Part shown: positions 42,971-52,454 of the stretch, in pieces
Layout of the letters: every line of letters starts with the position of its first letter
Numbering within the stretch: the first letter of the stretch is position 1
NCBI RefSeq assembly: GCF_001428045.1
Contig: NZ_LMSD01000005.1
Location: 62,001 to 126,000 of the forward strand
From: Paenibacillus sp. Soil750
GTDB taxonomy: Bacteria > Bacillota > Bacilli > Paenibacillales > NBRC-103111
Direction: 5' to 3'
DNA: 64,000 bases
Notes under the pieces: generated by a model
What the model was told of the DNA's origin: nothing
Seen by the model: the letters and a program-made list of their open reading frames with translations, nothing else
Databases searched by the model: none
Position numbers and translations under genes: made by a program

Positions 42971-45877
42971 TTAGTTAACCAAAGTTGTAGCTGTTTTACC
43001 ATTAACAACTGCTTTAATGTTGAATTCCGTTACGCCAGCGCCAATTGTAACTTTTCCATTAGCACTTACAGTAACTGTTCCACCAGTGTTAACATCTGTT
43101 ACAACATATTGAATACCTAGAAGGTCTGCATATCTAGCAAGCTCTCCTTCTGTATATTCAACGCCATAGTTATCAACCACTTTAAGATTTGGCAATAAAG
43201 TGTACGCATCTACTGTTGCAGGAGTTAATGCAATATCATTCGTAGCATCAGCTGTGACTGTAGTTGCTGTAATTGCATCTGCCTTTACATTTACAGTAAA
43301 GGATTCATCTTTTGTTGCTCCAGCTGCAGTTTTGTACACAACCGTAATGGACGCTGTACCAGCTTTGTTTCCAACTACTACTACTTCATTGCCAACTTGT
43401 ACTACTTTAGCGATATTTTGATCAGAAGATGCTGCGCTGATTACGCGGCCTGCAGGGATCGCTACTGCTTCACCTGAAGAGTTAACTGCTTTAACTACTA
43501 CTTTTCTTCCAAGGCTACCATTAAACACTCCTGCTTCTGTCAATGCTTTCTCGCTAGCGGAAATAACACTGCTATCTAGAGTTGCAAACATGTCAGTTAC
43601 TGGTTTAATGCTGTACGTTAGATCTGAGTTAGCAATTACTTCCATGGAGTTACTTACTGTTTTTAGAACATTTTCATTAGCTTTGCCTGGGTTTTGAATC
43701 AACTTAGCTTCAATTTTAGCTGTTCCTGTTGCTTTTGCTGTTAACTTCAACTCTTTTTTGTTGAAATCTGCAAGTTCAGTAGCTGAGAACTCCATTGTTG
43801 TTAAGCCATCGAAATCTGCAACAGTAGGTTCAGATACTGTTACTTTTACTTTATAATCATTTTCATAATCTGCAATCGTGCTGTTCAACTTCTCACCATA
43901 TTGGTCTTTTACAAACCATTTAACAGTTGTTTCTCCACCTACGATTGCTTTTTGAGCTGGTTTGTCCCCATCAAGAACGATCGTCTCAGGCTTACGAGCT
44001 TCTTGGATTGTGAAGCTTTTTTGTACATTAGCTTGAACATTGGATGTGTAGATACCCAAGTTGATGAATACTACGCTGTTAGCGGAAGCATCAACGGAGC
44101 TAATTTTAATTTGACCTTTATGCTCACCTGTTTTTACAATTGCATCATTACCGTTGTTACCAGTAGCTGCAGTTGCACCAGAGATGGATAAGGAGAAACG
44201 TTTTGCAGTTGCTTGATCAGCAATTTGTTGTGCAGTCAATTGTGTACCATTTGCATCGTAAGCAACGATTGGGATGTATTTATCCTTGTCACCATGTGCT
44301 AGTACACCAGCATAAGATCCAAATTCAACTTTAGTTGCAACTTTTGCTGAATCCACTTTAACTGTTAATGTTGCACTTGCAGAACCTACATAGATTGTTG
44401 CCGTGTAATCTGCTGCTTTATCAACTGAACCCTCTAAAGAAATTTTAACTGTGTCATAGTCAGTTGCTGCGATTTTTAATGCATCAAAGCTATAAGGTGT
44501 AACTACCGAAGTAAATTTAGTACGATCTACTGAAATTGCACCTTCTGGAATTACATTTCCATATTGATCATAACGTGTGATGGATGCTTCTGCATAGTCA
44601 CCTTCGCTAGAAAGAACTGTTTTACCAGCAGGATATTTCAATGAGCCAAGCTCAACTTTTGTAACGAAAGGCTCAGTTCCAACTTTGAAAGTCTTTTGAA
44701 CGGATACCGATGAATTCGTCAAGAATACATTTACAGGGATAACAGATACTTCAGATTGCTCTGCGTGTGTATCCAATGTCATTTCTAGTAAACCTGTATC
44801 TTCGTTTCTTGTTAATGTTTTTGTTTGACCAGAAACATATGCTGTGTAGCTTCCGCCGCTAATTGTTGCTGTTTCACCATATTGGTTCTCAGCTTTAATT
44901 TTAACTACAGCTTTTGTAGACTTCGCAAGGTAATCACCTGCATTTACAAAGCTTAGTTTTGCTACTTTTTCGTTCTCAGCTGTGAATGTTGCTGTAGCTT
45001 TAGCTACTGTAGCTGTGTCAAGACCGGAAAGTGTTGCTGTATAGTTACCTTCTGTTACTTTAACATCTGTCAAAGTTAGAACAACTGATTTCTTGTCATC
45101 TGCAAATTTAGCTGTTGTTGCAACGTTAGCTGTACCTTTTGTCAAAGCAACTGTTGCTTTCGCTGTATCAACTGGTTTGTTGAATTTTACTGTTACTTGT
45201 TGTACGCCAGTAGCTTTCGCTTCAGTCAAGGAAACTTGACCAGCTGGTACGTATTGTTGTTTTGCTTCATATGCGCCAGTTACAAGAAGATCACGAGTTG
45301 CATTCGTAATACCACCAAAAGTACCGTCTGCATTGTTAGCAAGAACTTTCAATGCAAGTGCTTCAGTTACATAACCTTGTGCCCAACCAGAAACGGTTTT
45401 GTCTGTACCAGTCAATGCTTTTGCTTCTGCGTCTTTACCAAGAACACGAACCAAGAAAGTTGCTAGTTGTTCTTTTGTAACTTTACCAGCCGGGTTGTAT
45501 TGACCTTCTGCATAACCATCAGTTACGTTAGCTGTTTTCAAAGCTTCGATGTAAGGAAGTGCATAACCATTCGCTGGGTCGGTTACATTAACGTCAGTAA
45601 AGCTTGATGTTTTAAGATCTTTATTTACTTCAAGACCCATGATCAAAGCTGCTACTTTAGCGAATTGTGCGCGGTTCATTTCTTCTTTAAGACCAAATGT
45701 TGTGTCGCTTACGCCATCAAAGATTTCAGCGGAGATCATCGCGTCAAACTTTGCTTTTGTTGCTGCGTCAAGGTCTTTCAAATCCGTGAAATCTGCAGAT
45801 GTTTTACCAAATGCTACGGATGAGAACATGGAAAGAGCCATTGCGGACGTAAGAACTACGGATAAAGTTTTCTTCAT
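42971..45877 (-). CDS. S-layer protein C, SLH-anchored (968 residues)
   Basis: Near-twin of B with the same layout: signal peptide 1-24 ending in AFG, three SLH domains (about 28-210), beta domains, and end KAVVNGKTATTLVN. The two start codons are 3254 bases apart, and the shared leader shows that B and C arose by tandem duplication of the whole unit. Differences from B are spread over the length and include the third quarter (DYENDYKVKVTVSEPTVADF against DYANDYKVEVTVTGSTYADL). Own promoter at 46019-46047. Both genes intact, so both may be made, or in different conditions. Confidence 0.9.
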   Translation of the reverse strand: MKKTLSVVLTSAMALSMFSSVAFGKTSADFTDLKDLDAATKAKFDAMISAEIFDGVSDTTFGLKEEMNRAQFAKVAALIMGLEVNKDLKTSSFTDVNVTDPANGYALPYIEALKTANVTDGYAEGQYNPAGKVTKEQLATFLVRVLGKDAEAKALTGTDKTVSGWAQGYVTEALALKVLANNADGTFGGITNATRDLLVTGAYEAKQQYVPAGQVSLTEAKATGVQQVTVKFNKPVDTAKATVALTKGTANVATTAKFADDKKSVVLTLTDVKVTEGNYTATLSGLDTATVAKATATFTAENEKVAKLSFVNAGDYLAKSTKAVVKIKAENQYGETATISGGSYTAYVSGQTKTLTRNEDTGLLEMTLDTHAEQSEVSVIPVNVFLTNSSVSVQKTFKVGTEPFVTKVELGSLKYPAGKTVLSSEGDYAEASITRYDQYGNVIPEGAISVDRTKFTSVVTPYSFDALKIAATDYDTVKISLEGSVDKAADYTATIYVGSASATLTVKVDSAKVATKVEFGSYAGVLAHGDKDKYIPIVAYDANGTQLTAQQIADQATAKRFSLSISGATAATGNNGNDAIVKTGEHKGQIKISSVDASANSVVFINLGIYTSNVQANVQKSFTIQEARKPETIVLDGDKPAQKAIVGGETTVKWFVKDQYGEKLNSTIADYENDYKVKVTVSEPTVADFDGLTTMEFSATELADFNKKELKLTAKATGTAKIEAKLIQNPGKANENVLKTVSNSMEVIANSDLTYSIKPVTDMFATLDSSVISASEKALTEAGVFNGSLGRKVVVKAVNSSGEAVAIPAGRVISAASSDQNIAKVVQVGNEVVVVGNKAGTASITVVYKTAAGATKDESFTVNVKADAITATTVTADATNDIALTPATVDAYTLLPNLKVVDNYGVEYTEGELARYADLLGIQYVVTDVNTGGTVTVSANGKVTIGAGVTEFNIKAVVNGKTATTLVN

Positions 45878-45938
45878 AAAGGGTGTTTCCTCCTAATATT
45901 TTAAAGTTTTTTTGTTATAAAAACTTATAACCAACGGG
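45878..45938 (-). repeat. Duplicated S-layer leader, copy 2 (gene C)
   Basis: Second copy of the leader at 42624-42683 with the same GTTATAA-GTTT-TTATAAC hairpin. The match fades beyond about 65 bases upstream of the start and returns at the promoter. Confidence 0.85.
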
Positions 45939-46018
45939 GCGACTTTTGAATCTACTTGCTCGGCGATCTCTGATTCTCTTTCGTGTAGCTTCGCGTCTAT
46001 CACCTCGGCCACAAACTT

Positions 46019-46047
46019 AGTATACGACACTCTATACTACATTTCAT
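46019..46047 (-). promoter_or_regulatory. Promoter of S-layer gene C
   Basis: Minus strand ATGAAA (46042-46047), 17 bases, TATACT (46019-46024), same as for gene B. Leader about 135 bases. Confidence 0.7.
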
Positions 46048-46096
46048 TGATAAGTATTTTCCAAATGTGTGTCTCAATGCATTCTAAATACATACC

Positions 46097-46137
46097 AAAA
46101 ACAGCCCCATCACTTATTAGGTGACAGGGCTGTTTGT
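46097..46137 (-). terminator. Terminator of the large SLH gene D
   Basis: Minus-strand stem AACAGCCC / GGGCTGTT with inner TCAC/GTGA pairing, followed by TTT. It separates D from the gene C promoter. Confidence 0.88.
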
Positions 46138-46149
46138 TTTAACTTCTAC

Positions 46150-49100
46150 TTATGGAACCATCTTTTGTTGCTTCATAACGCGATACGAAATGATGGACGC
46201 TTGGGCGCGCGTTAACAGTTCTGTTGGGTCGAAGCGAACAGTTGCTTTTGTTTCTCCCGCCAGCAGAGTATTCTCGATCCCCTCAATTAAGCCAGCCTTA
46301 GCAACAGCTTCAACAGAAGGTCTTGAGTAGGACTCAATATTATCGGCGTCCGTAAATGTTTTCTGCAACGACGTAAGTGATTTTTTAAGATCCGTGCTCA
46401 ATTTCATTTCAGCAGCTCTAGCAATCATAACAGCGGCATCTTGGCGCGTTATGGATCCACTAGGGTTGAATCTATTACTTGCCTGACCACGAATAATACC
46501 CGCTCTTGCCGCGGTCTCAATGTACTTGTAATCGTAAAGCATACCGATGGCATTATCAATTTTCAGAACATCTGAGAACGTTGAGCTGCCGCTATAATTC
46601 ATAGGAAGCTTAAACACCTTCACTAAGATTTGAGCAAACTCACCACGTGTAATGTAATCATTCGGTCCAAAGGAGAATGTTGTTTTGGCTCTCATAACCC
46701 CTTTGGAGTAGAGAGTTTCCAATTCAGTTCTCGCAAAGGAATGACCCGTCATATCATCAAAACTGCGGTCCATGTACATAACTTGATAGTAACCAAACTT
46801 TCGGAATGGCACTGTTATAGTGTTCGCTTTGTTATCTACTACACCGCCAATGTTCTTCCAGCCATAATCCGTGGTGTTCGCGTAATTCGCGTAAATGTCA
46901 TAGAAGAACACGGTAATATACTTCCCTGCATCCTGACGAATAGCCGGATCGAATTGTAACGTTAACGACCCTTCCTGAGAAGGTACAACGAGTTCATCAT
47001 TAAGACGATTGAAATATGGACGTCCTAAAGTAGTATCATCATAGGGATCCAAACCAGTTCCATTAAGACCTTTGCTCAAATCGTCTGCTGTCGTTGTTGT
47101 TGTACTTGGCGCAGGAATGTAGCCTGCATCCATATAGTACAGATTACTCGCTGCATGGAACGTATCTTCTGGCACCTTAACGCTAATCTTAGATTTAAAA
47201 TAGCCATTCGCTACCGGATACAGAGTCTTATTAATTCTTCCATCATCCGTATCTGCTATACCAAATAAGATTTTGCGAGTCGTTGAAATGTACTGATTGT
47301 TATTGCTATCTGGGACATTTCTCATTAATTTAGTGTCTTTAGGGAAGGATAATTGAACCCCTCCATTAAAAATCTTAAATTTAGTATTCATTAACTGTAA
47401 GGTTTGCATGCCTTGCACATTCGTATTGGTATTGAAGAGAATGAAGCTACCATTCACCTTGGCACCATTGCGTGTAATAGTGAACTTAATCACGTTCGCA
47501 CCAGGTTTTAACCCTGTCGCCTGATACAAATACTGATCCACAGAATTCACCGTACGTTTCGTCGCTTCATCTTTTCCAAACACGACACTGTCCGCATTTT
47601 CTGCTTCAAGGACAATATTATAGAAATCACTATTAATATTGGATTGCAGTTCTCCTTTTGGATTCTTAATCAGGAGAGGTTGAATAACTGTATAAGGGAC
47701 ATTTTGTCTTGTAATCGTTATGGATCTGGTTGATGTAATATTGGAATTGTTCGTAATTCTAAACTCAAATACAACATCAGAATCATCTAATAATTTAAAG
47801 CCATTTGTCGTAAACGTTTGTGTGGGAAGCGTATTGGATACACCCGAGAAGAAATCTGTTCCTAAGGATGTAACTGTCCTTGAATTAGGCGTTTGGTCGA
47901 TAACAGTGATTGTATCTTTAATCGTTTGTTGATACACCAAGGCATCACCCTTGGCATCCTTCGTATGCACGACTAGTGTCAGTGCTTTAATTGGCGAAGC
48001 CGCTCCATTCGCATCAAGACTCGTAAATATCCCGCTAAAGGATACCGTACGCTGCGTTGTTGTATAAGTGTCTGCATCCGCCCCAGCGACAAATTGGGTA
48101 CCTGCACCGATTGCACCATTTTCTACTGGTTTAATCAAAGTGAATTGCGGCGCATCTGTTGAGAATAAGTAGATGTCATAGGATTGCTCTGTAATGAAGA
48201 CATTGTTAACGTAAATCTTGAATTTTAATGTGTTTTTCCCTTCGACTAATACCTTGGTAATATCCGAATTAAACAAGTTCAAAGGCAAGGTAAAGGCATT
48301 GGTTCCTGGCACAAATATCGTATCGATTGTTTGAGAGTCTAGTGTGTACAAACTTTCATTCAAAAATACTTCTACTTTATTCCCAGGCTTAGTTGCTGGT
48401 GCCACAATTGGATCTTGATAAAAGTTCACTAAACGACCAGAGATACATGCCTCGGTTGTTCCGCAAGTCAAATTTTTGATATTTCTGATGGACATGCTAT
48501 TTGAAATATTATTGATGATAACGTAAGGTGCATTGCTGATGGTTAGCTTATAGTCTGTTGTACTATATTTCACATCATTTACATCATAAAGCTCGATGCT
48601 CAGCTTCTTGTTTCCGTCGCTAATCCCTTGCAGCGTTATATCAAACTTCTTCATATCCCCGTAGACCGCGCCAGTGATGTCAGTAGTGTCTGGATAATAT
48701 ACGCCGTCAAGCTTGGCTCTAATAAATTTTGTCTCATCATTCGTATAGATATGAACTAGCCCTGGTAGCTCATTCACTAAATTCTCATCCGTTAAACTTA
48801 GTTCATTCTCTACCGTTCCGTTAGTAAGTGTCGCCTTATCAATATAAGGTTTGTCTGGGTCTACATATTTGAACTTATATTCTGATGTTACAGGTACTAG
48901 ACTGTTCGAGATATCGCGGAAAGTAAACGTTAATCGTTGTTCATTAAGGGCATAGCCCGTAAGGGTTGGAATCTCAACCGTTACATCCTTAACTGTATAC
49001 TCAGCATTACGAGTTAAAGAAGCGTTATGGGCCGAAGAATACGTTACACCGGTAACAGTACCAGCTGCTGCTAAATCAATAGTAGCTACCGTACCATCAT

Positions 49101-50067
49101 TTATCGCGACATCGACATATCGATATTTTAGCGATGTACCTGTAGCATCAAAATCACTTTTGACATTCGCTGTAAAGGTAAGCGCACTGGTTTGAAACGT
49201 CGGGATGGTGATTAAATCTTTCGATGTTTCAGGTTGCCCTGTAGCTAATACCTTACCGTTGAAAGCAAATGGTTGACCATTGTCATACCATAGTTTTTTA
49301 ACCACTTGATACTTATTCGTGTCATTGCTTGCTGTGAAGTTAATAATATTATCCCCTGCAGTTAAACAGAAGCTTGTCACCGAAGAGCACGTGGAAGACG
49401 ATTTATTCTTATCATCGCCCGTGAAATAGAAATAACCGTCATTACTTTTGAAGCCCAGCTTAGGCAGACTATCCCCTGAAAGAGTAGCTTGGACTGCGCT
49501 TGCATTGGAAGCTTTCGTTTTGATTTGAATACCTGTTGTGCCTGCTTTCAGCGGGCCGCGGTCAACCGGATAGATTTTACCATCTTCAAGTTGCTCGTTA
49601 TTAACGGTAATGTTAGATAAATTCGTCGTCGGGGCGTAGTAAAGCCAGCCTGGCGCGGACGCAATAGCACTTGATTCTCCTAGATATACAACAACTTTAT
49701 TCAAACCTTCTGACAACTGAATGTTATCGAATTTTACTAGATTGGATCCAGCGATTTGAGCCTTATTATTTTTCTCTGTTACAACGGCACCAGAGTTAAT
49801 ATTCGTGATCTCAAAATAAATGGATGGAATCTGTGAATCCGTTAAATTCGTTGTTTCTACATTTAAAACAAAGGGTAGTTGTGTAATTCGTGTTACCAAG
49901 TTGTTATCCGTAGGACGAGCTGTAGATGTACCAGCATTATCGGTTTCCGTGTATAAGTTTTTGATAACTAGCGTTGAAGCTGCACTCGCTGTCATCGCAG
50001 GCACTAAACTAATCATCAAGGATATGATCAACAGTATGCTTGCTAGTTTGGTCTGTAATCGTTTCAA
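46150..50067 (-). CDS. Large surface protein D with C-terminal SLH domains (1305 residues)
   Basis: Signal peptide 1-30 (two hydrophobic stretches, cut after ASA-A), then over 1000 residues of repeated Ig-like beta domains, and three SLH domains at about 1110-1300 (GPNDYITRGEFAQILVKVF, FNPSGSITRQDAAVMIARA, FDPTELLTRAQASIISYRV). The reverse order to A-C suggests a wall-anchored accessory or structural protein and not the main lattice. Two cysteine pairs (CSSVTSFC near 230, CGTTEAC near 550) are unusual for a surface protein of this kind. The start is a TTG (50065-50067) with AAGGAGG 8 bases upstream. Confidence 0.85.
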   Translation of the reverse strand: MKRLQTKLASILLIISLMISLVPAMTASAASTLVIKNLYTETDNAGTSTARPTDNNLVTRITQLPFVLNVETTNLTDSQIPSIYFEITNINSGAVVTEKNNKAQIAGSNLVKFDNIQLSEGLNKVVVYLGESSAIASAPGWLYYAPTTNLSNITVNNEQLEDGKIYPVDRGPLKAGTTGIQIKTKASNASAVQATLSGDSLPKLGFKSNDGYFYFTGDDKNKSSSTCSSVTSFCLTAGDNIINFTASNDTNKYQVVKKLWYDNGQPFAFNGKVLATGQPETSKDLITIPTFQTSALTFTANVKSDFDATGTSLKYRYVDVAINDGTVATIDLAAAGTVTGVTYSSAHNASLTRNAEYTVKDVTVEIPTLTGYALNEQRLTFTFRDISNSLVPVTSEYKFKYVDPDKPYIDKATLTNGTVENELSLTDENLVNELPGLVHIYTNDETKFIRAKLDGVYYPDTTDITGAVYGDMKKFDITLQGISDGNKKLSIELYDVNDVKYSTTDYKLTISNAPYVIINNISNSMSIRNIKNLTCGTTEACISGRLVNFYQDPIVAPATKPGNKVEVFLNESLYTLDSQTIDTIFVPGTNAFTLPLNLFNSDITKVLVEGKNTLKFKIYVNNVFITEQSYDIYLFSTDAPQFTLIKPVENGAIGAGTQFVAGADADTYTTTQRTVSFSGIFTSLDANGAASPIKALTLVVHTKDAKGDALVYQQTIKDTITVIDQTPNSRTVTSLGTDFFSGVSNTLPTQTFTTNGFKLLDDSDVVFEFRITNNSNITSTRSITITRQNVPYTVIQPLLIKNPKGELQSNINSDFYNIVLEAENADSVVFGKDEATKRTVNSVDQYLYQATGLKPGANVIKFTITRNGAKVNGSFILFNTNTNVQGMQTLQLMNTKFKIFNGGVQLSFPKDTKLMRNVPDSNNNQYISTTRKILFGIADTDDGRINKTLYPVANGYFKSKISVKVPEDTFHAASNLYYMDAGYIPAPSTTTTTADDLSKGLNGTGLDPYDDTTLGRPYFNRLNDELVVPSQEGSLTLQFDPAIRQDAGKYITVFFYDIYANYANTTDYGWKNIGGVVDNKANTITVPFRKFGYYQVMYMDRSFDDMTGHSFARTELETLYSKGVMRAKTTFSFGPNDYITRGEFAQILVKVFKLPMNYSGSSTFSDVLKIDNAIGMLYDYKYIETAARAGIIRGQASNRFNPSGSITRQDAAVMIARAAEMKLSTDLKKSLTSLQKTFTDADNIESYSRPSVEAVAKAGLIEGIENTLLAGETKATVRFDPTELLTRAQASIISYRVMKQQKMVP

Positions 50068-50281
50068 AACAATTTCCTCCTTATGTTATCTAAATGTGAT
50101 TAGCTTTTTATGTATGGGACTGGTGTATCATTTATCACTCAACTAGATTTCGACAATCCCTCCCAAATTCTTCTATCATTCTACATGATTAGACGCGGCT
50201 AATCGCCAAAAGTTACTGTATATTACTTATCGGTTGATTGCAGGTAAATGTTTAGAGATAGAAAGGTTTTCCCTTAAAAAG

Positions 50282-50310
50282 TAAAAACCCAGCCACAAGG
50301 GCTGGGTTAG
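50282..50310 (-). terminator. Terminator of the tagO-like gene
   Basis: Minus-strand ACCCAGCC / GGCTGGGT stem, followed by TTTTT. Confidence 0.9.
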
Positions 50311-50339
50311 ATAAGTCATATGAAATGATGAGGTATAGG

Positions 50340-51449
50340 TTATTTTCCTACGCGATCACTCTGAACCTGCTTACCTACTAACCTTTGCAGGAAGTTGATC
50401 ACAGGCTTGCGGCTTTTGCTAATAATACCGATAGCCTCTGCCCCGACAAGCATAACGAGGAACAATGCGACTATAATCATAATCAATCCCCAAGTAGAGT
50501 CTTGGGAAATAAATACTGAGCAGACCACCGCGCTGCCACCGAAAATAGCAGCAATTCCATAGATGATCAGTACGCTTGTACGATGGCTGAAGCCCATTTG
50601 CAATAAGCAGTGATGCAAGTGGCTTTTGTCCGGTGCCGAGATTGGCAGTTTATTCACATAACGGCGAAGCATGGCAAAGAACGTATCAGATAAGGGCACG
50701 CCTAAAATCATAATCGGGATTAATAGTGAAACAACAGCAGCTTGCTTAAAGCCGAGAATCGAAAGTGTTGCAAGGGCGAAGCCCAGGAACAAGGCGCCGG
50801 AATCGCCCATGAAGATTTTGGCCGGATGGAAGTTAAAGAACATAAAGCCTGAAATACTTCCTAGCAAAATCACACAAAGTAAAATAACAGTTACGTTCCC
50901 CATCATCAGGGCAAGAATGAGAATCGTTGTTGTTGCGATACCCGATACACCTGCTGACAAACCATCCAGGCCGTCAATCAAGTTAATCGCATTGGATACA
51001 CCGACAATCCACAATATTGTAATCGGGATACTCAACCAGCCAATCGGCAGGTTCGTTTCACCAAATGGAATATTAACCAAATCTATTTTGAGTCCAAATG
51101 AAACAACGATACAGGCAGCAATAAGCTGTCCTAAAAGCTTCCATTTGGGGGATAATTGAAAGCGATCATCTAGAGCACCTGTGACAACAATCACAAAGCC
51201 TCCGAGCAGAAGTCCAAAAGCAGCATCTGAATTCACGGCATCAAGTGCTGGAGAGACGACGAAATAAGCTCCAACGAACGCGAGGAAAATCGCTAATCCT
51301 CCTAAACGCGGCATAATTCGCGTATGAACCTTCCGATGGTTGGGGGCATCAACAGCTCCTACCCAGAAGGCAAATTTTTTGACCAGGGGTGTCAGCAACA
51401 ACGCCATAACGCACGCAGCAATAAACCCTATCGCATATAATCCATACAT
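50340..51449 (-). CDS. tagO: Undecaprenyl-phosphate GlcNAc-1-phosphate transferase (TagO/WecA type)
   Basis: Starts lipid-linked wall polymer synthesis by moving GlcNAc-1-P to undecaprenyl phosphate. 369 residues with about eleven membrane segments, catalytic Asp94-Asp95 in GALDDRFQL, NLIDGLDG at 156-163, and the cytoplasmic HLHH (DKSHLHHCLL) typical of WecA/TagO and unlike MraY. AAGAGGAG lies 13 bases before the ATG. It begins the secondary wall polymer set with tagA and csaB; in B. subtilis tagO is also in the degS region. Confidence 0.93.
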   Translation of the reverse strand: MYGLYAIGFIAACVMALLLTPLVKKFAFWVGAVDAPNHRKVHTRIMPRLGGLAIFLAFVGAYFVVSPALDAVNSDAAFGLLLGGFVIVVTGALDDRFQLSPKWKLLGQLIAACIVVSFGLKIDLVNIPFGETNLPIGWLSIPITILWIVGVSNAINLIDGLDGLSAGVSGIATTTILILALMMGNVTVILLCVILLGSISGFMFFNFHPAKIFMGDSGALFLGFALATLSILGFKQAAVVSLLIPIMILGVPLSDTFFAMLRRYVNKLPISAPDKSHLHHCLLQMGFSHRTSVLIIYGIAAIFGGSAVVCSVFISQDSTWGLIMIIVALFLVMLVGAEAIGIISKSRKPVINFLQRLVGKQVQSDRVGK

Positions 51450-51584
51450 GTCTTCTTCACAGCTCCTCTTGTCATGGGTGGCAGGCCGGTGACCGCCGAA
51501 ATGAATTATACTCCCATTCCGTCACAAATACTACTGCTAAATTCATCTGAAATGACCGTTTTCAGCCAATTTTCAAAGATATTT

Positions 51585-52376
51585 TCATTGTTTTGTGACG
51601 TTCTCTTTGTCGCGCATCACTTTCACTGCGAATTTCGGTAATAGAAGCATTCTCTTATAGCGCCACGGTTCCTGAAGAAGGCGGTAAAACCATTCCAGAC
51701 GTAGTTTTTGAAAAAATTTAGGTGCTCGCTTTAGCTTGCCCGAAAGCACATCGAAACTTCCGCCAACTCCCATCATTACAGGCACACCCAGTTGTTCTTT
51801 GTATTTCCCGATCCAAGGCTCTTGGTTCGCTGCCGCTCTACCTACGAGAAGCAGATCTGGCCCAGCATCTTTAACGGATTGAATCACTTGCGCGTCCTCG
51901 GCATCGCCGAAATAGCCATCCCTTACTCCGACTAGGTTTACCTTCGGATAAGTCGTGCGAATTTTCTCAGCCGCGGCTTGAATAACTTCATTGGAAGCAC
52001 CTAACAGGTAGACCTTCCATGCCTTCTTCTCCCCGACCTTCATGAGTTCGTGGATTAAATCATAGCCAGGCACTCGTTCTGCGACAGGTTGACCGACGTG
52101 ATTAGCGGCCCAAACAACACCTGTTCCATCTGGCACGATCAACTCTGCGCACTGCATCATCTTCAAATAAGAAGGATCGTCCTGGGCGGCCATCACCATA
52201 ATCGGATTAGCCGTAATAACCTGATGCGGCTGTTTTAACTCAATGACCTTCGTTAAGTAATCAACGGTTTGTTTCATGCTCATTTTGGAGATAGGCACAC
52301 CGTAAATGCGCACTTTCGGTATAGCTTGCAAGGATGCCAGTGCTGCTGGCTGATTGGTAACAGAAGTAGAGCTCAT
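51585..52376 (-). CDS. tagA: WecB/TagA/CpsF family glycosyltransferase
   Basis: Adds ManNAc, or a similar sugar, as second residue of the polymer linkage unit. 263 residues, GT26 family: VPDGTGVVWA with the catalytic aspartate (near 83), the LLGASNEV loop, and GVGGSFDVLSGKLKRAP-P near 200-217 are all visible. The C-terminal end has a basic helix for membrane contact. It follows csaB by 78 bases and precedes tagO by 135, one functional group. Confidence 0.9.
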   Translation of the reverse strand: MSSTSVTNQPAALASLQAIPKVRIYGVPISKMSMKQTVDYLTKVIELKQPHQVITANPIMVMAAQDDPSYLKMMQCAELIVPDGTGVVWAANHVGQPVAERVPGYDLIHELMKVGEKKAWKVYLLGASNEVIQAAAEKIRTTYPKVNLVGVRDGYFGDAEDAQVIQSVKDAGPDLLLVGRAAANQEPWIGKYKEQLGVPVMMGVGGSFDVLSGKLKRAPKFFQKLRLEWFYRLLQEPWRYKRMLLLPKFAVKVMRDKENVTKQ

Positions 52377-52454
52377 TATATCTCTTCCTTATTATTGACG
52401 TTGTAGGTTGCATTTTGGTTGCTAGTTGGTGGAATGTGGATGAAAATCTATCTA

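Noticed and set aside
36170-45877. Repetitive look of the region as a CRISPR array or mobile element
   Set aside because: The repeats are paralogous coding sequences with the same reading frame; there are no short direct repeats with spacers and no transposase.
46150-50067. Possible autotransporter or adhesin system
   Set aside because: Signal peptide plus C-terminal SLH domains explain it as a wall-bound protein of a Gram-positive cell; no outer membrane barrel.
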